A stretch of 64,000 bases of DNA, taken from positions 1-64,000 of the forward strand of contig JAODUP010000947.1 in assembly GCA_025642065.1 (NCBI GenBank), written 5' to 3'. This document shows, piece after piece, positions 1 through 11,479 of the stretch (positions within the stretch are counted from its first letter, which is position 1; each line of letters opens with the position of its first letter). Under the pieces are notes generated by a model. That model made no database searches. It was not told the origin of the DNA and saw nothing but the letters and a program-made list of their open reading frames with translations. The translations under genes were made by a program, and so were the position numbers. The stretch comes from Paralvinella palmiformis (Eukaryota > Annelida > Polychaeta > Terebellida > Alvinellidae).

Positions 1-269
1 AAGTTTCCATTGTTAAATGTTAATAAAAAAAATTTACAAATAATAAATGAGGGCTGGTCCGGATGACTGAACACATAATTCCACGTTGTGAACAAATCAG
101 ATGGAAAGGAGCTAATTCGAGAGGTCAACAAGATCTACAAACCATGTATGTACACGGATTTAAACTTCTTCCATATACCGGTATATATTTTGTAGGTCTT
201 GTCAATCTAGTTTTTGAATTTAGTAATAAATTGATTTTAACTATTTCGTAATAAATTGTATTTTAACCA

Positions 270-746
270 TTGACCTGAAAGAAAACTAGACTCAGTTGTG
301 TTTGAATGGGCTGCCATGACCAACCAGCGCATTTATTGTGATGTGTGCATTATATTTTTGTGTGTTCAGACAATCTGTATTATTCCTCTCCTACTATATG
401 CCACGAAATACGTAAATGTCGTTTTATATAAGTCAGTAGTTTAGTTGGGATCAAACGCCAGAGACAGAAAGGATGGTTGTCGAATGGGCTAAATATAATA
501 ATTGTTAAGTTTAATTTCCCGCCAAACAAATCCAACGCTTTCATAGTTATTTTAAATGTGTTCCTTACCGATGAAAAGATATTCCTTTTGTATTACTTTT
601 ACTCCCACGAATTATGCAACCAACGACACAACAATAATTCACCATGTTTATAAATCTGATTTTGCAGTCTGTGTTCCTTTTTTCCAAGACCGGAAATTGG
701 GACCTGTTTGCCATCAAATCGGCGGTCTAGTTTTCTTTTAGGTCAA
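270..746 (+). mobile_element. Repeat R1, copy A: candidate non-autonomous DNA transposon with inverted ends
   Basis: The left end ttgacctgaaagaaaactag and the reverse complement of the right end (ttgacctaaaagaaaactag) match over about 22 bases with one mismatch. TTAA occurs a few bases outside each end, which would fit a piggyBac-type target, but the TTAA is not immediately adjacent on either side. No coding capacity. A second, longer copy lies at about 8522-9050. Confidence 0.6.
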
Positions 747-769
747 CGATTTTAAGTAACTGCCGGGCG

Positions 770-1968
770 AATAAAATCGAGTACGATGGTGCAAGACGAA
801 TATAATCGAGCACGAATAGTCCACTTCCCACCCAAAGTCACTGAAGTGGTTCGTGGTTCGTGGAGACAATTTGACACAAGGTGATGCTCTATGTGGGTAT
901 CCACAACTTTGTCCAGGATTTTCGAGACAAATGGTAGATTAGACACTGGTCTGTAGTTCTTCAATATCTCTGGGTCCAGACCAGATTTCTTCAGGAGTGG
1001 TCTTATCCGAGCACATTTGAAGCACATTGGCACACTGCTCGTCTCCATGGACAAATTAATTATTGCAATCACTAGGGGGACCAGCTCATCCAGGAACTGC
1101 TTGAGGAACCATGTTTGGAATCGGATCGAGTTCACATTACTTATCCGGAGCTTTGCGTATGACACTTCGCACATCCTCTGGTGTGGCAGGTTTAAAATCG
1201 GCTAGTACCACGGACATGACAGTGGGTAATTCAGGTACATTATCAGACATTTGTATTTGCTTTGTTTGAAGGTCACTTCTGATGTTATCGACCTTCGTGA
1301 TGAAGAAATCACTAAAACACTGTGCTAGTTCTTTAGCAGGTACACCACTTGGCAAGGTACGCCCCTCACCATTACCCATCAAATGCTTTGATATTCTATA
1401 AATGCCTTTCTGATCTTCTCTACAAGATTTAATCTTCTCTGAGTAGTAAGAAATACGCGTTTGTTGTAGAAGCTTGTTTGTAATTGCACACTGTTACCTA
1501 TAAATATGGTGGCCTATGGCTAATTTGGAGCAATGCCATTTAGATTCCAGTTTCCGTCGTAGATGTTTTGCATCGTGCAGCTGGTTAGAGTACCATGGAC
1601 ATGAGGACCTTAATACAATTCTCTTTGTGCAAAGTGGAGCATGTTTATCTACGAGTGAATGGGAGTCCATTATTGTATGCATTTGCTAGTTCATCCACAG
1701 AACCATTGAAGGGATGCAGTATAGAGGAGTCTGTTATATCTTGCTTGAAGGTATCCACATCAATGGCGTGTAGTTTGCTGAAAGACACTCTCTCGTGGAT
1801 GGGTGCAGGTCTAATGATGCCTGCCGTGAATTTCGCTGCAAAGTGGTCACGTGACATTTTACCCAGATAGTCAATTAATCCAAGGTCTGTGACATCAACA
1901 TCTGACACGATGTTGATCAGAAGATGGCAACTTTTCACTAACGGTAAATACTGGAATTCTTTCAGCAA
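770..1968 (-). mobile_element. CR1/L2-like LINE relic (endonuclease tail and N-terminal reverse transcriptase)
   Basis: On the minus strand the conceptual product reads, in order: SRDHFAAKFTAG (end of endonuclease), VSFSKLHAIDVDTFKQDI, LVDKHAPLCTKRIVLRSSCP and WYSNQLHDAKHLRRKLESKW, FSDFFITKVDNIRSDL, then KNYRPVSNLPFVSKILDKVV of the reverse transcriptase. The frame shifts at least three times and the element stops soon after RT block 2, so it is 3'-truncated and dead. Confidence 0.85.
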
Positions 1969-1989
1969 ATTAGTTCATATTACACGGAG

Positions 1990-4138
1990 ACTGAGACTAG
2001 TATTTCAGCTGAACGAGTGTGTCTTTCCAAAGAATTTAACACAATATGTATCATGATATAACCCAATGATTGAGAGGACAGATGTTTTCCAGATGAATGA
2101 CACAGCTAAGCCTTTGTTATTTATGTTGATTCGTAGGGGATTTTAGCGTAGGTTTCAATGGATTAAATAAATGATTTTAAAATTAACCTTTTAGCTGAAT
2201 GTAAATTGATTTTAATGAAGATTTTGTAATAGTTAATGTAGATGTATAGGGCAATTTGCAAGTTTTGGAAATATTATTTTTACTTGTACCTGGAAACCAA
2301 TCATATATGTATCACCTGTATATTATTTTAAAAAAAATTACATTAGAGTATTAACACCCTTGACATTTTTATGTAGTAAACATTGCAAGAATGGCTGATT
2401 CAGAAAGAGAAGAAGAAAACAGTTCACTTTCAATACAAGATATCATTATAAATACCAATATTACAGTAATAATAATCACCCATTGAATTATAATATATTT
2501 GATCCTTGATTAAATCCATTTACATCTTCATGTCAGATAGCAAAAGTTATACAAAAACACATGTTTGAACTAGACAGGCCGAACCATGACAGCTATGTAA
2601 ATCGTACTGGACGTTACTTATTTTAGTGGCATATATCTATTGGGTGAAGTTTATATCATTCCAATTAAATGCAAAATTATGATCTGGAGATCACAAACCC
2701 TTAATGGATTATAAACACAATCCACATATAGCTGGTAAATAGCCTATATATAGTTTTTCAGTAAGACATTTATCGGCCTGTACAGGCGTAAATTACCGCG
2801 CAACACAGTGATTCTTAGACATCTAACCCGAGACTGTAGTGTGAAATTCAGCCGCATGGTGGCAGCAGGGGTCATTGAATCGGTCTATTGTGTCACCATA
2901 TTTGATTATATGATGCTGTGGACGGAGATTACTTTTGTTTGTTTCTTTTAAGATTTTGTTGATGTGTTGTTAATCAAACTTAAAATTTTTATTGAGAAAG
3001 CATGTCACGTTTAAGGTCATACAATAACGGATTGGTATTAATGTTGTTATTTTATAGATTCTTGTCATATCTGAGCCAAATTCACCAATTAATAGATTTT
3101 CCTCTCATCATCATAATTATGGCATGTTTAGTATATTTATAGTCACCTCAGCTGTACAGCTATTTTATTCCACTTTTGTTGAATATCGTAGGTTATTCTC
3201 CATTAGACACAAACACGAAGCAGTCGTATGATTGAAAAAATTTAAAAAGCTAATATATGTAAAAAAACTAATTTATATTATCAAATATATCATGCTTATG
3301 AAGTAGTTTTTAGTCATCTAGGTTTAAGAAAAACTAAATCGTAATTCAGTTCCGTAAAGAAAACCGTTTCAAGCTAAATAGAAAAGTTTACCTTTCGTAT
3401 TTAACAATCTAAATTGGTGCATCATTTGATAAATATCTCCTTATGTGAAATATGTAATTATCTCATTTGAAGCAACATATAGAAGGTAGTGTAAAAGACA
3501 ACAACAAAAAAACACTTTGGGCATAATCTTTAGATCTACACTACTCAACCAATATTGATGATAATCCATTGTTGTTAATGTGTGAATCTGGTCAATACAC
3601 AATAAATACAGAATACAAAATGACAGAAGATAAGTAAGACTCGGACAAGATACATTGAGACAGATGCTATTTTTAGTTGATGATGACTTATTTCAAATAT
3701 ATCACTCATAAACAATAAGAAATTAGTTACCTGTATAGAAATCGTTACTAAGAGAACCAATGACTTTTTTCTAATATTTCCATTCAATTGTTGAGCCATT
3801 TATTCATCTTATAACAAAACAAAAATGTGTACACGAATCTTATAATGAGAAAAGTTATCTGAAAAATGATAGAGACTAGAACATTTTAATTATGTAAACT
3901 TTTATGTCAATTTCTATTTAAACATCATGGTTATAAATAGATGTTGATAAATGTAGCATGGATGTTTGTTATTATCTTCATTCATCTTCATTCATCTTCA
4001 TCATAACATAATAAACATCAGTATATACTTCAATATCATCAACTGTTGTCATCTTAACATGATAACTGCTAAAACAGAAAGCTCTAAGGACTTATGCATA
4101 TAGATCGTAAAATGTTGGTTTATGTTTATTGCAATGAG

Positions 4139-4139
<1 letters not shown>
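1990..4139. other. Non-coding stretch, no gene seen
   Basis: AT-rich sequence. The open frames here are short and match nothing I recognise. A three-copy run of about 10 bases (ttcatcttca) lies near 3978-4000. Confidence 0.5.

Positions 4140-4169
<30 letters not shown>
4140..4169. repeat. (TA)n microsatellite
   Basis: Uninterrupted TA run of about 30 bases next to cagtcagaatccgttaatcg, which resembles a pogo/Tigger-type terminus. Confidence 0.9.
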
Positions 4170-4172
<3 letters not shown>

Positions 4173-4257
4173 TCAGAATCCGTTAATCGGACAAGGCTTG
4201 TCACATGATAATATGTCGGATAAACGAGATTGTCGGAATATCGAGTCCGTGACATAC

Positions 4258-4542
4258 ATGTAGTCTCTGTTAGAGTGGTTGAGAAATCTCCTCCCCCCCA
4301 CCACTCACAGGGGAGCAGTACGAAAAGATGGAGCCGAAATACCCTGAGGGCGTTTTTGATGTCCCCCTTTATTTTAAATAATTCAGTGGAGACGGCAGCG
4401 CCATTTAACGTGGTCAGCCACCCACGATGTAGCGAGCCGAGAAATTAATCTCTGGAAAAGTTTCGACCTCTTACGGGGTTCGAACCTGTGACCGTTGGCA
4501 TCAAAGTGCCCGGTGCTTAACCGCTAGGCCACCGGAGCTCAC
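4258..4542 (-). mobile_element. SINE family 2, copy 1 (tRNA-derived, composite)
   Basis: The minus strand reads gtgagctccggtggcctagc, aagcacc and, at the B box, ggttcgaaccccgtaagag, a tRNA-like head. A shared body follows (reverse of taatctctggaaaag and cacccacgatgtagcgagcc) and a tail containing the reverse of gagtggttgagaaat. The same order occurs at 59553-59889. Confidence 0.85.
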
Positions 4543-4544
4543 GA

Positions 4545-6440
4545 TTTAAAAATTTTAAAGATATACCTCCGTATTTAAACAAATATTCAATAACTGTGCG
4601 CAAGATACGTAATAGCATGGAAGCCATTGATCATTTTGATGTTTGTTAATTACAGACATTATAAAGAAATAATCGTGTCACTTAGTGTATCAGATTAACT
4701 TATGATCTGCTCTTTGGAAAGATCACACATTTGTGTTTGTAATTAGCAGTGAATGATTATGATTGGCTATGAGATAGCCACAGCCAATGGAAGCATCGTG
4801 TGTCGGTGTGTATGGCCAAAGACGATTGTAATTGGTTACGAGTTAGCAATTATCGCGGGTGGGCGGGTTAATTAACCATTACTGACAACATGTCGGTGTG
4901 TCTTGCATGATTGAACCAGTGGAAATATTTGACAGCATTTTCGTGTTGTCGGATTATCGAGGTCATTTTACATTTAAATGTCATATTCCGTTGGCAAAAT
5001 TATATATCACTATTTACCTTAACATTAACTTAAGCTATGAGAATGATTAATGGAATGTCCTTAAGGTATAATAATATATTATTTAGTCGTTTATTGAAGA
5101 TTCACCTCTCTTAACTGAAAGTAATAGATAACAGTAGCTTGAGAAAATCACCTAAAATCAATTTCATTCGTTGTTAATGTAATGGTTCATCATAAATTTC
5201 AGATCATGATTAATCCGTTTGGCTTTAAATGTGAACGTTATGACCTGGTGTAGGCCGTGAACAATGGTTAGAAGAATCTGTATATATAATTATGTTTATC
5301 GTGTTTAGGTATATTATCCAAATAGGTAATCAAATTATAGTCTTAATGATTACGAATATTAAGGTAATCTTCTGTATATTTATGTTTCGAAGTATAAAGA
5401 AACACTATTACGTGGATCTACCATTTACTGTAGGCAATATTAATTTGGAGCATACAATGCAATATATTAGCATACGTTAATGCAACTACAACCACTTTGA
5501 CAACAAGAACAACAAATATTATTATTATTATTATTATTATTATGTCGATTTCATAAAGCACTTTCTAACAAAAAAGTTTTTGCCCCGGCCGGAAGTTGGG
5601 ACCTGCTTACCATCAAATCGGCGGCCGTGTTCGGTTAAGTATCTTGTTCAAAATGTTCTTTATCAGAAAATTAATCATTCCCAAATTATTCCTTTTGCCA
5701 TTATTGTAATTTTTCATGATTAACTAGAATCCCTTAACTAATTTAATTTTTGTTTACCTACAAATATTACTCCGAATATTTCTTTCAATAATAAAATATA
5801 GATCTGAATAAGACATTTGACATGTAAGTTATTCAATTATCTAGGTACACAAATATATTTGATACACCGATATCACTTCAATTTAAACTTAGATCAAATA
5901 CAGCAAACTTATTGTGTGGGATACTTACACTGGGTGACTTTATAATATGAAACACTAAATATTGGTATATTTATAAAATGATAAATTAGATCTGTAAAAC
6001 ATAAGTTGGCTATCGCTGGCTTTAATACTCTCTAATGAAGTGGATATGTGATCGGGGTGTGCACTTCTGGAAAGAAGCATGAAACTTTGTCCTAGGTGTT
6101 TTAGTCACTCCAAAGGTTAACACTAAAATATTCAAAATGGCTGCCACGAAACCGATATTTTGTCAATAATTCGGCTCGAAGTTCCCTGATTGTCATGATC
6201 TTGGTTTTTGTACCCATGTTTTGGGGTCAAGGGATCCAATGGGACACATAAAAGATATAACAGATATTTTCATGGATAAAATAAAAAGTGCCCAAAATAT
6301 TGATTTTACACATAACATTATGTATTCACCTGTCCCACTTTAATGTTGCATTGTGTCTCACGTTATCATCAAGTTTACATGTCAAGATCATTATATAGAT
6401 TAATAATAACACTTATTTGAGGTCATACACCATTATAATA
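4545..6440. other. Non-coding stretch with (ATT)n and an R1-like fragment
   Basis: No gene seen. An (ATT)n run lies at about 5517-5543. At 5580-5640 a segment (gccggaagttgggacctgc, catcaaatcggcggc) matches the right part of repeat R1 (690-735). Confidence 0.55.
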
Positions 6441-6450
6441 AATATTTATG

Positions 6451-6474
6451 TATATATATATATATATATATATA
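6451..6474. repeat. (TA)n microsatellite
   Basis: TA run flanked by two copies of aatatttatgtata. Confidence 0.85.
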
Positions 6475-6959
6475 AATATTTATGTATATATGCCAGTATT
6501 CATGAATTTTCTCGTTAGAAGCAGAAGACGAACCAGACGTCATAACTACAGAGATGACATTATCTGTACATACGATATATGTATATTGTAAATGCATCAT
6601 GATCCAATATACATTTAACAAAATATATTATCTGTGTTTTAAAGACATTGGAGGTGGTTATGCTTGCAGACATTGGTTGTGGATATCCATGAACAGTACA
6701 GTTGTAGACATTGTAGATATGATCTAGTCTTGGTATATCCATCTGTCCATGTGGTGACAGTCATCTGTTGATGGTAGTTCTTGCTCATCTGACTCTACTA
6801 TTCATAAACGTTCTGATGATATGTACGAAGTTTTCACCATGTCCCAAAAAATCAAACTGGCTCCTCAAGCCTGGTCATCACAAGTTCAGCCGACGAACTG
6901 TGACATTTGTATGCTTTTTCAAGAACATGGCGGTACTCTCATAAATCCATCAACATAGG

Positions 6960-8300
6960 GTTAATCAACATTGACTACAAATATTTCTTCCCTTAATGAA
7001 TTGAACAAATTACAATTAAAAATTAATATATCAAGACTCAATTATGGTGGTGGCATTGAGAAAACACCTATCACCCAGAAATCCAAGTGGCATAAAGTTT
7101 GCTATGTTCTGTGTAATGCAACGAAAGTGGAAAAGGCCAGAAAATTACAAGAAAAAACTTCACTGCATTCAATAGCACCATACACTCTAACAGTCTGTCT
7201 CTGTTAAATTCTAGTTCACGAAGGACGGCTTATTCACAACTGGTATTCTTGCCTTATATGGGACGTGTGCTGCAAGACGTAGTTCGTATAGATGTTGTCT
7301 GGAATGCCTACAGACAGGATAGCCTAAAGGCACAAAGAGGACAGAACCGTGGTGCTGGAAATCAACTTCGGGTAGCCAACTAAACATCTATTCCAATTAA
7401 CTGGAAAAACTTCCTTCGCGTTGCTGCAAACAAGATTGGTCTGTTCCGGCTTCTATCCAATGCCATATAGGAGTTCCAGCCTCCACACGGAAAACAAATC
7501 ATCTCCCAGCGCATGGCCAATCGGCCAGAATGCTGTATCATCTAGGTCTGATATATTCAACTTGTACTGCACCCATGAAGAAGTTGACACACGGTTCCTG
7601 TTCCATGCTTCCCCTGTGTTTCACCATGGATTTTCCAAGGCGATGATACATGCAACATATTCTGATGTGGTGGTTCTCGCAATTGTATTCCCTGTCACCT
7701 GATTGCAGCTGAATTAAGCAGTGACGCATCATGGGGTCTTCTGATAACGGACGCAATATTAGGATGTGACATAGTTTCTTCTTTCTGTGGAATCGGAAAG
7801 AGAACAGCTTTGGCTGTTTGGTGCAGTATGCCTCATCTCAACTCCATTTTTGTTCCCTTGTCTCCAAGCCAGATATCCAGCGATGATATGGATTTAATTG
7901 AGAGATATGTTGTCCTCCTGTATCACCGGACATCAACGCTCAGCCATGTGAATGAAGCAAGGAAGAAGATGTTTGCTTTTGGAAACCGTAAAATAGAAAA
8001 CATTACATGCACTGTAACAGCATGCGAAAAGGGCTGTTTATCAGGCGGGACACAACTGGGGACAGTCACTTTTAGGAGAGCCCCAAATTCTTTCACCAGG
8101 TTTATGGGGCTGGGAGAGACTGAGCGATGATTCCCAATGTACCACATGCTGGACCACTCTTCCAGAAGCAGTGAAAGGGTGTCAGTAACTATTGAAATGT
8201 GGGTGCAAAAAGGCTTGCACAAACATATGCAAGTGTTTCAAAGCCAGTCTCAGGTGCTCACAGTTGTGCTTTTGTTCAGTACAATGTAACAGAGAATAAA
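6960..8300 (+). pseudogene. Degenerate copy of a repetitive invertebrate protein family ending in a CxC-type Cys-rich motif
   Basis: Fragments in one strand and one order: KWHKVCYVLCNATKVEKARK (about 7080-7150), THEEVDTRFLFHASPVFHHG and DVVVLAIVF (about 7565-7690), DLIERYVVLLYHRTSTLSH and VNEARKKMFAFGNRKIENI (about 7890-8000), then LKCGCKKACTNICKCFKA and LRCSQLCFCSVQC (about 8185-8290). I recall this order as a multi-copy, uncharacterised family in marine invertebrates, possibly transposon-derived. Frames shift and a middle part is missing, so it is not functional. No catalytic assignment is made. Confidence 0.55.
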
Positions 8301-8521
8301 AATACGCATCCAAGATATTCTGTTGGATTCTTTGACCTCAAAAACATAGACACAATTATCACGTCAATCGGAGTACTTACAGTCAAGTTATTGGCAAAAA
8401 ACTATTCCGTGGTGGGCCATTTTGAATTTTGAATTTTTGAACGGGAACCATTGGAATGACATCATGGTTCCCGCACTTTGTGCAATCAACATACTCAAAA
8501 ATTTGTATTTCTTACACTAAT

Positions 8522-9045
8522 AAAGGCATTGATCTGAAAGAAAACTAGACCGAGCACTCAGTGGTGTTTGATTGGGCCACCATGACCAAACAGCGCTTAC
8601 TTCCGGTAGGGGCAAAAAGCATCGTTGAAGCGCCTGTGCTTCGAGTTTTGAACCTACGAATACGGACATTTATTGTGATGTGTGTATTATAATTTTGTGT
8701 GTGCAGAGAATTTGTATTACTCCTGTCCTATTATATGTCGTCAAATGTGTAAATGTCGTTTTATGCAAGTCTGTAGATCTAGTGTAGTTATGATCAAACG
8801 CCAGAGACGGGTCGGGGTTGTCGAACAGGCTAAATATAATAACAGTCGGGGTTCTCGAACAGGCTAAATATAATAACAGTCGGGGTTGTCGAACAGGCTA
8901 AATATAATAATAGTTAAACTTAATTTCCCGCAAAAAAAACCTATTTTAAATGTATTCCTCATACTTTCCGATGAAAAACTATTCCTTTTGTATTACTTCC
9001 ACGCCCATGACTTGTACAACCAACGACACCATGTTTATAAACCAG

Positions 9046-9050
<5 letters not shown>
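8522..9050 (+). mobile_element. Repeat R1, copy B
   Basis: Co-linear with copy A (shared stretches such as tttattgtgatgtgtg, aaatgtcgttttat, gatcaaacgccagagac), with an extra block at about 8600-8660. It contains three tandem copies of a 34-bp unit where copy A has one. The right end is lost at a (TA)n run. Confidence 0.65.
8811..8912 (+). repeat. 34-bp unit x3 inside R1 copy B
   Basis: Units begin gtcggggtt at 8811, 8845 and 8879 and differ by about one base. A single related unit is present in copy A near 467-500. Confidence 0.85.

Positions 9051-9088
<38 letters not shown>
9051..9088. repeat. (TA)n microsatellite truncating R1 copy B
   Basis: Pure AT run of 38 bases replacing the right end of the element. 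Confidence 0.9.
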
Positions 9089-9091
<3 letters not shown>

Positions 9092-9279
9092 ACATAAGGC
9101 TGTATGATATAAATGAACTATGTTATTATATCATATCAAAGCTAATCGATAAATTTACTCCGACTATCACCGGTTAACGTTTTGTTTACATATAATAATG
9201 TTATTTTATGTAGTTTTAGTTTTGGAAATTAAATGATTTTAGAAACTGATTACATTTTTTATAAATGGTCTAAATACTT

Positions 9280-11040
9280 AGATAACATGGCCATTATCCC
9301 ATATGATGTCATTTATAACATGACCATTATCCCACATGATGTCATAATAACAGGTGATTTAAATTTCTATGTGGATAATAAATCTGATGATGAAACTCGT
9401 AGGTGGTACAGTATATTGGATTCCTATGTATTAACTCAGGATCTCAATAGTGTAACTCCCGAAGGATGCCACACTCTGGGTTTGGTCATCTCTAGAAACT
9501 CGAGCTCCATGATAGTAGAGGCTTCTTCTGTCTCCGTACCTTGTTTCAATAAAAACAAACTTAAATCCTTCGGCGATCATCAGATTTACAGTTCGTAATT
9601 AATATGGAAGGACTCGATTATCTTCGAAGAAATATCACAGACAGAAAACGTTATTTGTGGAATAACGTATCCTGAATTGATGTAGGATTTATAGTCGTCT
9701 CAATTTCTTGAATGTTGAATGTTAGGGATCAGTTGATGAGTTACCAGAAGTCTGTAATAATGATGTCCAAAATATCATTAATCACCATACTCCCTCATGT
9801 TTGAGAATCATTATGTTGAGATCCTTAAATTGGTACTCCAATAATTAGGCTTAGATCTGCTAATAAAAGTCGGATGACAGCAGAGAAGACATTTTCTATT
9901 TCACAAAGATAGAGGACTTCGGAACAGATGTAAATAAATTCTTTAAATTAACAATTAAGGAATTTGATGGGCAATAATTCAAATATAAATCTACTACATT
10001 TACCTCTCTTGAACTTCTTGTGGACAGGTTCAGCAATTTCTCGATGAGGAAAACAACAACCACCAGAAATAAGATCATTTCCCAAATAATAATTGTAATA
10101 TCGCCAGGAATTAAATATGTTTAATGGGAAAATGTTCGAGATGTTCAAATCACCTTCTACGGTTGAGGTTAAGGAGATAATCACGTATTAATCTTCGAAA
10201 ACCTCATATGTGACTGAGATTCGCTGCCTACTTGACTTTTGAACAAATGCACGGCTCAATTTCTTCTACTGATAACAGTTAGCATTATATATAAATACAT
10301 CAATGGCTGAGTCAGTAATACCGTACCGCTTGAAACGAGGCACTCTAACTAAATGTGCTACTCAAGAGATCTGGATTGGATACGTATGAAAGCTTGTCCT
10401 GGATCAGATAGATCTACTCTTTCTCTCATTTTCGAATTTATTGAAATATTAGTAGCAAAGAGTGTATTAAGAGAGAACTCAAAGAACTAAATTAAATGAG
10501 CTTCATGGCAATTATCAGTGTGTTTATTATAGAATGTAAACAACAAAAACTGATCTCTTGGAAGTATATAATCACATTGATGATCGATATTCTGGTAAAG
10601 AATCTATATAGCTTCACAAATTATGGTTAATTGTCTTCTTCTGATACTACTGCCACAGATAAAACATCAACAAATGTACATCTTCAATTTTGTGTATCAT
10701 AGATATATCCGTTTTTAGTATCAGAGAATTACTGGATGTATGTATACCAAACGATTTGATGAAATTATCAAATGATATAATATTAAATATCATTGTTATG
10801 CCGATGATACACCAGTTTACATGATTTTAGTCATGGGATAGATTGGAGTTTGTATTGTAGATCTAAGTATTTTGGTTGAACGGCAACATGATGGAGAGGA
10901 ACAAGCATCAGATCGAAATGATTCTGTTCTCATCCTAGAAGTATGAGAATTTTCCCATTATCTTATTAAGTCACGGGTTTATATTGGATAATACTGTGTA
11001 CAGCGCCTCAGAACAGAGTTACCTGGTTCTGGCGCTATAT
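9280..11040 (+). mobile_element. CR1/L2-like LINE relic (endonuclease to reverse transcriptase)
   Basis: The plus strand reads VIITGDLNFYVDN, then RRWYSILDSYVLTQDLN and GCHTLGLVISRNSSS (apurinic-type endonuclease), a decayed linker (HHTPSCLR, LNWYSN), then YADDTPVYMI at about 10800 (RT active-site motif YADD) and MMERNKHQIEMIL. It ends with ctggcgctatatcaac, like CR1/L2 3' tails. Many stops and shifts. A separate RT C-terminal scrap (GAFKYKLKTYLFD) lies at about 11400-11445. Confidence 0.75.
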
Positions 11041-11231
11041 CAACATGCATTATTATATATAATACTCTTGAAATGTATAAACTATATATAAATTAAGTCC
11101 TGTTATTGTTTAATAAAGAGCGTGGGGTTAATATATATTGGTTACATAAATCGGATTATTATGTCTATAATAATAACTTTATTGAGCATGGTCCTCCGTG
11201 TTCTATTGAAACTTGTTTCTTAATTGCTTGT

Positions 11232-11233
<2 letters not shown>

Positions 11234-11279
<46 letters not shown>
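11234..11279. repeat. (TA)n microsatellite
   Basis: About 46 bases of alternating TA. Confidence 0.9.
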
Positions 11280-11284
<5 letters not shown>

Positions 11285-11319
11285 TGGCAACCTTGATTAA
11301 TGTAATTGTTCGATGTTAA

Positions 11320-11460
11320 TATTATCAACTGAGCTGTAGACCCACCCACCACCCTCTGCCAACTTTGAGATCGATTCTTCCAACATATCAGATCTGTTAC
11401 CATTGAAGGAGCATTTAAATACAAATTAAAAACCTACCTCTTTGATGTTGTTGTGTGTTT
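11320..11460 (+). mobile_element. LINE reverse-transcriptase C-terminal scrap
   Basis: Reads ...TIEGAFKYKLKTYLFDVV, the conserved FK.KLKT.LF end of CR1/L2-like RT. No upstream part is attached. Confidence 0.55.
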
Positions 11461-11479
11461 TTTTAAATCATTTTTGTTT

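Noticed and set aside
4460..4542. tRNA gene on the minus strand
   Set aside because: The tRNA-like head belongs to a composite SINE found three times; the rest of the cloverleaf is not supported.
4170..4990. Complete pogo-type transposon around the SINE at 4258
   Set aside because: The left end (cagtcagaatccgttaatcg) looks right, but I could not find a convincing inverted right end; gtcggattatcgaggtc near 4950 is only partly similar.
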